In this document: positions 11,448-22,572 of the stretch, piece by piece
Layout: every line of letters begins with the position of its first letter
Position numbering within the stretch: position 1 is the first letter of the stretch
Assembly (NCBI GenBank): GCA_963580455.1
Contig: OY756971.1
Span: 12,733,001-12,797,000, forward strand
DNA length: 64,000 bases
Reading direction: 5' to 3'
From: Euonymus europaeus
Taxonomy: Eukaryota; Streptophyta; Magnoliopsida; Celastrales; Celastraceae
The notes under the pieces: generated by a model
Databases searched by the model: none
Told to the model about the DNA's origin: nothing
What the model saw: the letters and a program-made list of their open reading frames with translations, nothing else
Position numbers and translations under genes: made by a program

Positions 11448-14280
11448 AAAATGAAAAGGTTTATTGATTGGAAAGTGTTCTTTGGTCGAACACTTAATTA
11501 AAGGAAAATCACGATCGGTTGCTCTATAGCAGTCTACCTAGGTTAATGGGCCGAGTATTGGAAAAATGGATTTAAATGGCTAATTGCTCTCTAAGGATGA
11601 TGTTCACGTGCATTCATGCATAGATATTACTTGCTGAGCCTTGGCTTACTATGTTTCATGATACATGTTGTGATCTTCCGGGTGATTATGCTGAGTTAGG
11701 AGTTGATGGTGTCATCGCGGATCCACGAAGATGATGCTCACATGACGTAAAACTAGGTCTCTTGAATATTTAATAATTAAGTATTAGTTTTATTTATGTG
11801 CTCAAAATCAATAGCCATGATTTAATTTTAATAATTGAGGATTTATAGTAGTTGTATTCAAAGGATGTTAATTCGATGTTACTGTTTATTTAGTGAATAT
11901 AAGATGACACTTTTATTTCAGATTAACCTATACTTGCTAATTTGGTGGGATTATTTATTGGAGTGGATTTCTATTAAATGAAGGTTCTTTTATATGCGAT
12001 TGCTAAGCTGTAGGGTACGTTTATGCTGTAACGTGAGTAGCATCCAAACCTATGAGCCAATCGGTTAGAGTACGTAGGGTGGGCCATTACACAAGTTAAC
12101 TAATAAAGCACATTTTTTAGCATTAATTATTTATATTGTCATGAACAACAGTTTATAAGGTATACATGGTTCAATTATATGCTTCATAAAAGAAATCATG
12201 GAAGTGCAAATAACAATAGCACGAAATCTACCCTAATAAAATTATTTCCTCCATCAAAGTGCCTCAGCAATGCAATAGTTGTAAAAAACCACAGGAAAAT
12301 TTTACAGAATGACATAAATTTCTATTAAGTATTATAAACATTCAATAGTATTTGCTTTAAAATAAAGAGTTAGATAGGGGATATTTTCCAATCAAGTTCA
12401 AAAAAACCATGTAATAGGAGCACACAAACCAAAAGAATCACTATCAGGTCGAAGGGTAGCAGAGGATACTCAGAGGATGTAAAAAAAAGGCAAAGAAAGT
12501 TTAAATCAGGACAAATTGAAGTAAAACAAACTAATCCCACCTAAAAAAAACATATATCATGCTCTGAATTTGACATGCCAAAAAAAATAATCATAGAAGA
12601 GCAATTAGTAATAGAGAGAGAATTGCATCATTCAAAAGAATTGATGAGCAAACGAAATTACAAAGACGAAATTCCCAAAATTAAAGACAATTAATGGCAT
12701 ATACACTGGAAAATATGATGATATTGTTATGTGTTACTTTTAGAAAACCAATATTTGAGATGAAATGCATGATGTAAATAGTGAATGTTCTCTAAATGAT
12801 TAGTTTTGAAAGCAGTAAAGTGATAAATGCCTATATAAGGTTTAAAGGCAGATAGTGTTCCATTAGAAAGCTGATTAAGAGACAATGAAAAACAACATAA
12901 TTTGACATATAAAGGTACAAATATGACGAAAAGAAAACTTTAATTATAGAGGGATACATAGATGGCATGTTAAATACAGAATACAATAATCTAAAAATGA
13001 TTAAAAAGAACAATATGTATGATTAATTAATAAGCAGATCTGTCAATGCTTTTTGGGGTAATAATGAGAATAGAGTACTAGATCTAATAATCGGAATGCA
13101 GCTGAATATAAGCTCCATGCCCACTGCAAGGCAACGAAAATATTTACTATGCTAAAAGGCGGTGCAGATCAACTTTAGTGTGTATCGAACAAAAAGAGAA
13201 GGCCAAAAGAAGACTGTTTTATGATAGGTTTTGCTTCATGTGTGAATAGACATCATTGAATGCAAGTAAGTCGTTAACAAATTTTTCATACCAAAGGCAG
13301 GAATCAAACTCTTGTTATTAAAAGAGCTGTAATGAATTAATGACTATTGAAAAAGGGAAAAAGAAAAAGTCCTAAGTAGATTTTTGTACATAGGAAGATC
13401 TGGGCATTGTTGTGGGATAATTAATAGTACGTATCGTAGGTAAAAGTCTGACGACATGTTAGAAATGATAATGTTCAGTGTTAGGTGGTCGCGTATGATG
13501 GAAGTTGCTCAAGTTTAGGACTATTATTGTATTTTTCTTCATCATTATCAAAAACTTGATTGAACCCCAACTATGTTGGCTTCTGCCAAATGAATACATA
13601 TGGGAACTTTGCAACAATATCTCACAGGAGTTATTCTTCAGCTCATCGCCATAAGTTCCAAGAGATTAAGAAAGCTATCATCACCTTCGCGGTGTTGGGC
13701 ATCTCTGGTGAAGCTAATAGTCCGTGAGAGCCCAGAATGGGAAGTAGAGAAATTGTCGCTTACTGTTTTAGTTATCTCCTACTTTGATTACCAACCTAAT
13801 AACTCTAGTTTGCACATCCTTACTTGTGTTTTACAAGACCAATTCACCATAGTCATTTACTCATTGCTATCGTACATAATGAAGATGGGAGAGGATATGC
13901 ACAGTTTAAGCAACGATAGCACCATAATCAACTACGAAAGAACAAAATCAGGCTAAAACCACATAACAAAGTTCGAAGAGGATAAACACAGTTTGAGCAA
14001 CGTTAGCATGACAAACAGTAACAGTGAACAAAAAAAAAAAGGAAAAAAGAATGCAAAGGTAAACACCGCAAAGGAATTAAATCTTGATAAAGCAATTTGT
14101 TTTCCACACTGGGAATCAAAATAAAATGAATATAATAAAAGCCACAAACGATAATGGCAAACTTACCAAGGTCCAATCAAGAGACGTGACTTGATGGTTG
14201 ACCATGTACATGAACCACAAAAGTTTTGGGGTGAACTCGGGCTAATAAAATGGCTATCGCAAACTCGCGGGTATCGTTGC
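11448..14280. other. Degenerate intergenic DNA
   Basis: No gene is supported. The part to about 12090 has phrases such as TTGCTGAGCCTTGGCTTAC and ends GGGCCATTACA, which looks like the tail of another gypsy LTR. Around 13560 the phrase CCCCAACTATGTTGGCTTCTGCCAAATGAATAC resembles the conserved 3' tail of common plant non-LTR elements. An open stretch of 118 codons at 13600-13956 follows it, but it has no recognisable domain and begins inside the repeat-like phrase. The rest is AT-rich. Confidence 0.4.
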
Positions 14281-14523
14281 TGTTGGTTTTAAGCAACCTG
14301 ATTGTTGACAATTGAGAGATTAGTGTACAGTAAGGTAGCTTATCTTTATGCAAGGTAGTTTGCCTTGGAAGTGTATCGTAATGCAATTAAATTATCACAT
14401 ATTAAATTAACATGAATTGTGGGTATGTTTATTTAATACTGAATTTTCTTTTAATCTTTTCCGCATTTTCTTGTTTCCATTTTTTGGTTGGCTAACGTTC
14501 TTGGTGAGTAATCTCGGTTTACA
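14281..14523 (+). repeat. 5' LTR of SIRE-like element
   Basis: It begins TGTTGGTTTTAAGCAACC and ends TTTACA two bases before the PBS. It shares GTTGACAATT, GAGATTAGTGT and AGTGTATCGTAATGCAATTA with the copy at 22428. Around 14335 it has extra bases relative to the 3' copy that look like a local duplication of TAGCTTA/GTAGTTTGCCTT. At 243 bp it is short for this lineage. Confidence 0.75.
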
Positions 14524-14525
14524 AG

Positions 14526-14540
14526 TGGTATTAAAGCAGA
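14526..14540 (+). other. Primer-binding site, initiator-Met tRNA type (degenerate)
   Basis: TGGTATTAAAGCAGA corresponds to the usual TGGTATCAGAGCAGG primer site, with a few substitutions. It lies just inside the 5' LTR and before the gag start at 14548. Confidence 0.65.
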
Positions 14541-14547
14541 TACCAAC

Positions 14548-15905
14548 ATGAAAACTCGTACAAATCAAATACCACATTTTGATGGGTCAAATTAGTCATA
14601 CTGGAAAGCAGGCATGAGAGCCTGTCTGAAATCGATAGATGAACTAGTTTGGTTATCTGTTATTCATGGTTATGTTTCTCCAATGAGTACTGATTCAGAA
14701 GGTAATGAAATTCCTACACCTGTTAATAGTTGGGTGAAAACTGATTATGACAATGCAGATTGCAATAGCAAAGCAATCAATGTTTTATTCTTACCATTAA
14801 CTATAGATGAATTTCACATTGTGAAATTACTAAAAAGGCTTGGGATTTGTTGAAGGTTACACATGAAGGAACAACTACTGCAAAAAATTCAAAGTTACAG
14901 CTTGTAACCACTTTATTTGGGACTCTTAGAATGGAGGAAAATGAAAATTTTGCTGAATTTTATGCTAAGCTAAGTGATCTTTCAAATTCCTCCTATACTC
15001 TTGGTGAGCCCATTCCAGAAAATAAGATGGTTAGAAAAATTCTAAGATCTCTTCCAGAAAGATTCATGATGAAAGTTGCAGCTATTGAAGAGAGTAAAGA
15101 TCTTGATTCTATCAAGGTCGAGGAACTGGTAGGATCTTTGCAAACCTATGAGATGAACTTTCTATCTCAACATAAGTCAAAAGATATTGCTCTTAAATCC
15201 ACTAATGATTCTGATGTTTTACTTGATGAATTGGATTTACTAACAAAAAATTTTAAGAAATTTATGAAGAACAAAAAGTCTCCAGAGTTCAAAAAGGATG
15301 AGTCATCAACAAGTAGCACAAAGGAGGAAAAAACAGGCAAGGATTTGAAGAAAATAAAGTGTTTTGAATGTCAAGGTTTTGGTAATTTTACGCAAGAATG
15401 TGCAAATAAGAAAAGGAAGCAAAAGACGTATTCAAGCTTCACAAATGAAGACACGGAAGAAGATTCAGAGTCGGAACGAGACGACGAGAAACCAATGGGG
15501 TTAGTAGCCTTTCCAGCTATGATAACTAACATGACAAATGGATTTCATGTGGATGAAAGTGATTTTGAAATAGACATGTGTGAGCTACAAATAGCTTACA
15601 ACAATCTCTTCGAAGAATGTATCAAGAGTAAGAAAGAGAAAATAAAGCTTGTCAAAGAAAATGAGACACTTACTCAAGACCTGAACGAAGCCAAAGCAAA
15701 AATTAAGGAATTACAAGAAGAAATTGAAGATCTTGAAGTACTCTGCCCAGCTAAGGTAACCTCTGATGTAATCTACTTCACTAAAGTAGAAAATAAAATG
15801 GAACATATGCTCAAAAAGGTATGTTCAGATATTGATCAGTTTCAATCTGGATCTAACCAGTTACAAGATATTCTGGACAAACAAAGGTCAAGTAAGGAAA
15901 CATGA
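14548..15905 (+). pseudogene. gag of SIRE-like copia element
   Basis: The reading starts MKTRTNQIPHFDGSN, a typical copia gag opening, meets a TAG at about 14593, and continues through WLSVIHGY to about 14830. A frameshift there moves it to the frame that runs to 15905. The second part has the UBN2-type gag core (ENFAEFYAKLSDLSN, ILRSLPERF), then a zinc knuckle CFECQGFGNFTQEC at about 15360-15400, an acidic stretch (DTEEDSESERDDE) and a Lys/Glu-rich coiled coil. The zinc knuckle has Asn where the His of CX2CX4HX4C belongs. Gag forms the particle and binds element RNA; this copy would probably bind it poorly. Confidence 0.85.
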
Positions 15906-15908
15906 GGT

Positions 15909-16343
15909 TTGGGATATGAAAAAGGTGAGTGTTCAAAATCTAGTTCACATATATGTCACTTTAAAAACTTTGTGAAATTTGTACGTTCATCATCCACAAC
16001 TTTGGAACAAGAAAGGAAGAATTTTACCATTCCTAACGAGGTAAGACATCAAAAGAATGACACTTCATACAGATTTGGTAGGACTGCTCAGCCATTCTTT
16101 AAAGAAAATTTTGTTAACAAAAGAAAAAAACAAGAGGCTTTCCAAGGTACATTCAACTTTGTTCTGGTGTGTTATTTTTGCGGTATTAGAGGACATATAC
16201 GTCCATATTGTCATAAATTGTATGTTTTTCCAAAGTCTTTTCATGGAAGAAAATCTAACTCTACATTTCTCTATAATAGGTTTGATGCTCTATTTCAAGG
16301 ATTTGAACAACTTTCAAAGCAGCGATCACGAGAGAAGAATTAG
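15909..16343 (+). pseudogene. gag/protease linker with second CCHC knuckle
   Basis: After the stop at 15903 the reading continues with a poorly conserved linker and then CYFCGIRGHIRPYC at about 16170-16212. This is an intact CX2CX4HX4C zinc knuckle and the second in the element, as SIRE-type gag proteins often have. The frame stops at 16341-16343, about 50 bp before the protease reading begins. Confidence 0.75.
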
Positions 16344-16391
16344 TCACCTCAGCCTTTGTAGTACAAGAAAGTATGGATTAAAAAATCAAAT

Positions 16392-17880
16392 TTGAAAAGT
16401 TTAGTAGTTCATACTGCATTAAATGCTTTCAAAGAGAATTTTCGGTACTTAGATAGTGAATGCTCTCGTCACATGAGTGAAATTAAATCATATAACAGTG
16501 GAACAGTTACTTTTGGTGATGGTAGTCGTGCATCAATTAAAGGCAAAGGCACGTTCAACACTTCAAGTGATTGTGTTCTAAAAGATGTTTTGTATGTTGA
16601 GGGTTTAAAAGCAAACTTGATTAGTATTAGTCACTTATGCGATTTAAATTATACAGTAGTGTTTAATAAAAGGAAATCTAGAATTTTGGATACTAATCAA
16701 GTGTGTGTTTTGCAAGGAAAAAGGTCAAGTGATGATTGTTATAGAATTCCAGTCTTTCAAAAAATTATGTGTAACTCTATGATTGAATCTTCCTCTGATA
16801 GATTATGGCATGAGAGATTAGGGCATCTAAACTTTTATGATCTTCAGAAAATATCAAAGTCAGAGATTGTCTGAGGATTACCAAAGGTTGGTTCTAAAAG
16901 GGAATTGTGCGGTCCTTGTCAATTGGGTAAGCAAAACAACTCATAAAAAGGTTAGTATCATCAGTACTACGAGGCCATTTGTAAATCTTCATATGGATCT
17001 TATGGAACCAACTCAAATTGAAACATTGGAGGTAAGAAATACATTCTCGTAATTGTAGATGATTTTTCAAGGTATACATTGGTACGATTCGTACGTGAGA
17101 AATCTGAAACATTTGAGGTATTCTATGATCTGTTTTTGATGTTGGCAAATAATAAGAAAGAAGATGATTTTCATTTGTGCAAAATTCGAAATGATCATAG
17201 CACAAAATTTGAAAATACTACATTTGATTTGTTTTGTAGTGAACTTGGAATAAAGTATAAATATTTTGCTCCCAAAACACCACAACAGAATGGTGTAGTA
17301 GAAAGAAAGAATCGAGTTTTCAAGAGATGGCAAGAACAATGATGCATGCCAAAGAAGTTACTCAAAATACTAGGCTGAAGTAATCAATACTTCATGTTAC
17401 ATTTTAAACAGAGTTCATTTTAGAACAAGTACAAACGTTACTTCTTATGAACTTTGGGAAGGTAAGAAACCCACGGTAAAACATCTTCGAGTATTTGGAA
17501 GTAAATATTTTATTCTACATGATAGAGAGAATATTGACAAATTTGATGCACGAAGTGATGAAGGGATATTCTTGGGATATTCAATGAATAGTCATGCTTA
17601 TCGAGTGTTGAATAATAGAACAAAAACTATCATGGAATCCTCTAATGTGGTTGTTTATGATGATGTTTCAAACAACAAGGATGAAACTGATTATTATAAT
17701 TTTGATTTAGTTATAAATTTGGAAGACAACAAGAATGCTGATGGAAACACAAGTGCAGATTCAGTTGAGGTAACCTCCAGGCAGCCTACCTCATCAAGAC
17801 ATCAACATTCAGATAACAATGGAGTAACTTGCAACAAACCTACGTACTTTAGATCAGAAGCAGTAAAATACGAATGAAGC
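16392..17880 (+). pseudogene. protease and integrase of SIRE-like element
   Basis: The protease site reads YLDSECSRHM at about 16447. Copia proteases normally have DSGCSRHM, so the active-site Gly is Glu. The GAG_pre-integrase block follows (LWHERLGHLNFYDLQKIS). The integrase core keeps its acidic triad: Asp in HMDLMEPTQ near 16990, Asp in IRNDHSTKFE near 17190, and Glu in QNGVVERKNR near 17300. Stops at 16872 and 17340 and several frame changes break it. The C-terminal block includes FLGYSMNSHAYRVLNNRTK at about 17565. Integrase would insert the cDNA into the genome; this copy is inactive. Confidence 0.85.
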
Positions 17881-18129
17881 AGCTTGTAGCAAGCCTACTT
17901 CAGAGATGTTGAATCCATCAAGATGAGTCAAAAATAATCATCCTCAGGAGTTGGTTCTTCGAGAAATGAATGCTCCAATGAAAACACGTAAGCAACTTCA
18001 AATTGAGGTAAGTTACAATTGCTATGTGTCTTATGTTGAGCCTAAAAATGTGAAAGAAGCATTGAATGATGAAAATTGAATAAATTCTATGCATGAAGAA
18101 TTGAATCAATTCAAAAGAAATGAAATGAT

Positions 18130-19600
18130 GTGTGGACACTTGTTCCTAAACCAGATAATGTTAACATTATTGGTATAAAATGGATCTTCAAAAATAAAAC
18201 TGATGAGAATGAGAATATTACAAGGAACAAGGCTAGATTGGTGGAACAAGGCTAGATTGGTGGAACAAGGCTAGATTGGTGGCTCAAGAATATACACAAG
18301 TAGAAGGTGTAGACTTTGATGTAACATTTGCTCTTGTTGCTCGTTTAGAATCCATACACATCTTATTATCCATGGCATGTCTACTAAAATTTAAATTATT
18401 TCAGATGGATGTGAAGAGTGTTTTTTTAAATGGGTTGTTGAATGAGGAGGTTTATGTAAAACAAACACAAAGGTTTGAGGATCCAAAGTATACCTCTCAT
18501 GTGTATAAGCTCAATAGAGCATTATATGGTCTCAAACAAGCACCACGTGCTTGGTATGAAAGATTCACCATTTTTATTTTGAATGCAGGTTTTAGACGGA
18601 GAACAGTGGATAAAACTTTATTTATTAAGAAAGATCATGCTCATATACTGATTTCTCAAATATGTGTTGATAACATAATCTTTGGATCCACTTCTATTAA
18701 ACTTGCAAATGATTTTGGTGAATTAATGAAATATGAGTTTGAAATGAGCATGATGGGTAAACTAACATACTTTCTAGGGTTTTAGGTAAAACAACTAGAA
18801 GATGACATTTTTACATCCTAGTCAAAATATGCTCAAAATTTGGTGAAGAAATTTGAAGTAGGCTCAAGTAAGCCAGCACCAACACCTATGAGTCCTAGTG
18901 TGAAGCTAAGCAAGGATACTTTAGGGAAATCAGTTGATCCAACCTTGTATAGGAGCATCATTGGTAGCTTACTTTACTTAACAACTAGTATATCTGATAT
19001 TGCATTTAGTGTATGTGTTTGTGCTAGGTACCAAGCTGATCCAAAAGAATCTCATTTGACAGCTTCAAAGAAGATTCTAAAGTACATTAATGGTACTTTG
19101 GATTATGGTCTTTATTATTCACAAGACACTAATGTCTCTCTGGCTGGTTATTCAGATGCAGATTGGGCAGGATGCAATGATGATAGGAAAAGTACTTCTG
19201 GTGGCTATTTTTACATTGGCACTAACCTTGTTGCATGGCATAACAAGAAGCAAAACTTTATCTCCTTACCAACTGCTGAACTTGAATACATCGCTGCGGG
19301 CAGCTGTTGTACTCAACTCCTCTTGATGAAACAAATGATTGTGACTATGGGATAAATCAGGAAAGTATAACTATGTTTTTGTGATAACATGAGTGCAATT
19401 AACATTTCAAAAAATTCTGTTCAACATTCTAGGACAAAACATATAGAGATTCAATATAATTTCATTCGGGATCTTGTTGAAAGTAATACAATGTCTCTTG
19501 AATACATCTCCACTGAAAATTAATTAGCTGATATTTTCGCAAAAACCTCTAGATAGACAAAGGTTTGAATTTTTGAGAAAAGCACTAAAGGTGGCATCTA
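18130..19600 (+). pseudogene. reverse transcriptase and RNase H of SIRE-like element
   Basis: The reverse transcriptase includes VAQEYTQVEGVDF, FQMDVKSVFLNG, VYKLNRALYGLKQAPRAWYE and TYFLGF. The polymerase motif that is normally YVDD reads CVDN at about 18664-18675, which removes one metal-binding Asp and the Tyr. A 19 bp unit is present three times at 18224-18280 and shifts the frame. RNase H follows with SLAGYSDADWAGC, TSGGYFYIG, AELEYIAAGSC and, in another frame, CDNMSAINISKN with HSRTKHIEIQ to about 19590. The two enzymes would copy RNA into DNA. A TAG after TYFLGF and one in the RNase H tail also interrupt it. Confidence 0.9.
18224..18280 (+). repeat. Triple 19 bp tandem repeat inside reverse transcriptase
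   Basis: The unit GGAACAAGGCTAGATTGGT occurs three times without a gap, at 18224-18242, 18243-18261 and 18262-18280. It covers the codons for the conserved KARLV block. The two extra units add 38 bp and so shift the frame. Confidence 0.95.
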
Positions 19601-19619
19601 TTAATTAGATCTTCATTTT

Positions 19620-20868
19620 CATTGTGACATCATGTGTGTGGGATATGTGTTACTCTTTGAAAATACTGATATAATGCTGTCACAATCTTGTGGGTTCTGG
19701 TTCATTGGCTAATCTGATCATAAATTTGAAATGAACATGTTATTGGACAACTTGTATTGCACATATTTCATCTTGTAGTTCTATGCTAACATAAGGCTTG
19801 AAATCCTCTTAATAGGTCTATTGAACGGCACTTATTGAGAAATTTCATTGCTACACTTATGAAAATAGCTACGTTTGAATGAAAAAAAACAGTGAGATAG
19901 AACATAAAATGCACTCACTGTGAGGGTATCTCTTCCAATAACGAGAGACATTTATAAATGATTGTGAAAGTCATCCTAATTTGTTCAAAAGTGCTTGATT
20001 TGACAACCTATTCAAAGAGTGGTTTTGTGTATTATGTTGTGCTTTGTAATTACAAGTTTTTGAAATCACACACAGCTTCATAGATCTTATAACATGCTTC
20101 AGATTCCAAGAATATGGTGTCAAGAATAGTAAATCCAATGTTTTGCAATTTTACTTGACGTGACTCATTTATATCCGTATTTATTCATCATTAGTCACGT
20201 TCTAAATTCTAGCCATGATTTCATTTTATTTTTTGTGGTAAATTTATAGCTGTTGTTCTTAGTGTTTTGATCAGGAGGAACCACATGAAGTCTATCAAGT
20301 TGGTTAACTGAGTCACCTAGCCATGAGGTAACCTTCCGTGTTATATCTAATTGGTTCTGTGCTAATATTTGTTAATTGGCTAGAATAGGTTGCGTCTGCC
20401 AAGTGTTTTTCTCCAATCAAGTCATGGCACGCAGCTCCAAACTTGGAAAAGTGGGTTTTAGTACAAATTGATGATTTTGACCTCACAAGAGGTGTGATCT
20501 CATAGGGAGTAGGGTGTCCATTGTCTTTTCACACATTCAATTTTCCTCAAAAGCCACGCAAGGTGTTTATCTCTCATCACACCTCTAGCATCCCTTCTCT
20601 TCTAACTACGCACGCTTGAGTTAAAGAGCGTGGAACCTATTATCTGGACGTTTGAAGCGCTGATCCAGTAGTCATTGTGGCTATGTAGCGCTGGTAATGG
20701 GCTGATCAAGAGGTTCATCCAGAGCCCCTTGGAGTTGCTCTTAACCATGCAATATTCCCTCTCTCTAGGGATTTCATCTCTATTCACTTTCTTTCCACTC
20801 TTTACTCTCTGGCTTATCTTCTCTTATATATGGCAAAACGAAAAAGAGGTTCTCACCGGTTTCAGTAA
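19620..20868 (+). other. Spacer between pol and env-like ORF of SIRE-like element
   Basis: No reading frame is supported. SIRE-type elements normally carry a non-coding stretch here. A polyadenylation-like AT-rich segment lies around 19860-19900. Confidence 0.5.
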
Positions 20869-22020
20869 TGGAGACTCCCAAAAAGATTGTGAAGAAGGCA
20901 TCAAGTATCAATAAGTCCAAACAAGACCTAGAAGGGTCTTGATTTTCCCCAAGGAAGCCCGGGCCTATTTTGATGCTTATTTCGATGAACGGACGCTAAA
21001 CACAAAGAAGAACTTCGATTTTGCGTCACTGGATGATTCTGATCTGTCTCACGTTTTTATTTCTCGTGCTTGGAGTCCGATTACCTCCTTGACTGGTATG
21101 GCTTGTTTGTCTTTAAATCGAGAATTTTATGCAAATTTAACCGATTTGCCTGCTGGAGAAGTAGATAAGACTACTAGTTTTGTGAGGGGAGTCCAATTTG
21201 AGTTCTCTGTTGACAAGTTGAGTGAGGTTATGGGGGTACCATAGGTTCCAAATCCTGACTTTGATGTTTTTAATCTGCCTGATCAGCCATCTTTACATGA
21301 GTTGCATGTTTATTTGAGAAGAGATGGGGGAGGACAATTTGGGGCTAAATTACCTCATCGATTTCTTAAGTCCAACCATAAAATGTTACATATGTTCATT
21401 TGCTCCACTGTTTTCCCTACAAAGCACCGTGGTGAGTTATCCGAGAGGTTTTGTAGATTGCTCCATGCGATTTTAACTGGAAAATTCATTTGTCTTCCTT
21501 CTTTAGTGTTTCAACAAATTTTGTATGTCAAGGAGAATCAAGCTTGGACTTATATCAAATTACCATATGGAGTTCTTCTTACAAAATTGTTAAGACTCGG
21601 TGGGGGTGGTTCTGACTCCGGATATTGTACCTCTGCGGCCTCCTATTTCTTTTAAAACTGTGCAGCATAGTACTACACAGTCCCCCAGTGTGCTTCCTAC
21701 TAGTCATGTCACTCCACCTGCCAATGTCAATTATGTGCCCCCTGTGTCATCAATATCTCCATTAGCTAGTAATCTGTCTGAGTTGACAGGAATGGTACAG
21801 CACTTAGCCCAACAGGTTATCTCACTTACTATGCAGGTTACCTCGATACCCTTCTTCCTGCTCTGCAAGGTCTCTCTTCTGCTCATGTGGACCGGACTCT
21901 ATCTTTGGGGAATATTTCCTTTGCTGATTTGCAGGGTCGTCTCATCGAGCAAAAGCGGACTCAAGATGATGTCCACACGGTTATTCAGTTGCTTCATACT
22001 CTTTTGCTTCTTTAGTGTTT
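20869..22020 (+). pseudogene. env-like third ORF (plant transposon protein domain)
   Basis: An ATG at 20869 begins METPKKIVKKASSINKSKQD. A frameshift near 20940 leads into FPKEARAYFDAYFDE, then NREFYANLTDLPAGEVDK and FVRGVQFEFSVDKLSEVMGVP, a stop, and LPHRFLKSNHKMLHMFIC with FCRLLHAILTGKFICLPSLV. The FYANL...VRGV...L..G(V/L)P pattern is that of the putative plant transposon protein domain found in the extra ORF of SIRE elements. From 21600 a Pro/Ser/Thr-rich part and a helical tail (SELTGMVQHLAQQV) follow in other frames. The ORF is called env-like for its position. No clear signal peptide or fusion motif is visible, and its role is unknown. Confidence 0.72.
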
Positions 22021-22427
22021 GACATTTGTGGATCAAAATAGAGGGAGGTGATTATGATCTATTGGTAGTTACTTTGTTTTGCCATTTATTATTAAGGGGA
22101 GTATGTTATTGACTTGGTTATGTTTGATTCTTGGATTATGGGACATCTCTGTGTTGCTGATGTTTGGTGATTTGTTTTTGTTGGTACTTGATTAAGGAGG
22201 TTGTATCGTAATTATCTGGTCCTTCGTTTAAAGGAATGTTATATTTTGCCTAATGCAAATATGTTTTGAATGTTATATTCTGCTTAAATGCAAATCTGTT
22301 TTGCTGCAGGGAGTATATAGCGTGTATGCTATATTGTGCCTAATGAAATATGTTTTTGTGCAGGGCATATATAGTGTGTATGATCATGCTATATGATATT
22401 TTGATCCCCAATTGTCAAGGGGGAGTT
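22021..22427 (+). other. 3' untranslated part and polypurine tract of SIRE-like element
   Basis: Non-coding. A phrase built on ATATTTTGCCTAATGCAAATATGTTTT recurs in diverged form three times between 22230 and 22370. The polypurine tract AAGGGGGAG at 22417-22425 lies directly before the LTR. Confidence 0.75.
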
Positions 22428-22572
22428 TGTTGGTTTTAACCACCTTGGTTGTTGACAATTGGGAGATTAGTGTGCAGCAAGGTAGCTTACCTTGAAAGTG
22501 TATCGTAATGCAATTAAATTATCACATATTAAATGAACATGAATTGTGAGTATGTTTATTTAATACTCGATT
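22428..22572 (+). repeat. 3' LTR of SIRE-like element, at least its first 145 bp
   Basis: It begins TGTTGGTTTTAACCACC after the polypurine tract and matches the 5' LTR up to GTTTATTTAATACT. Beyond that point the two copies differ, and the 5' LTR end (CTCGGTTTACA) is not found downstream. The LTR may continue to the right if the 5' copy carries a deletion. Confidence 0.75.

Larger units (their letters stand above)
14281..22572 (+). mobile_element. SIRE-like Ty1/copia retrotransposon, degenerate
   Basis: The order is LTR, tRNA-iMet-type PBS, gag with zinc knuckle and coiled coil, protease, integrase, reverse transcriptase, RNase H, a third env-like ORF, a polypurine tract and LTR. That order, with integrase before reverse transcriptase and an extra ORF after pol, is the Ty1/copia SIRE/Maximus plan. 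Both LTR copies open TGTTGGTTTTAA and share about 140 bp, after which they diverge, so one or both are rearranged. The element cannot move by itself: gag-pol is shifted or stopped in many places and the polymerase catalytic motif is changed. Confidence 0.9.

Noticed and set aside
13600..13956. 118-codon forward frame
   Set aside because: It starts inside a phrase that looks like the tail of a non-LTR element, has no recognised domain and no supporting signals.
20939..21655. Transposase-named domain as evidence of a DNA transposon
   Set aside because: The domain name is historical. Its place after copia RNase H and before the polypurine tract shows that it is the extra ORF of a SIRE-like element.
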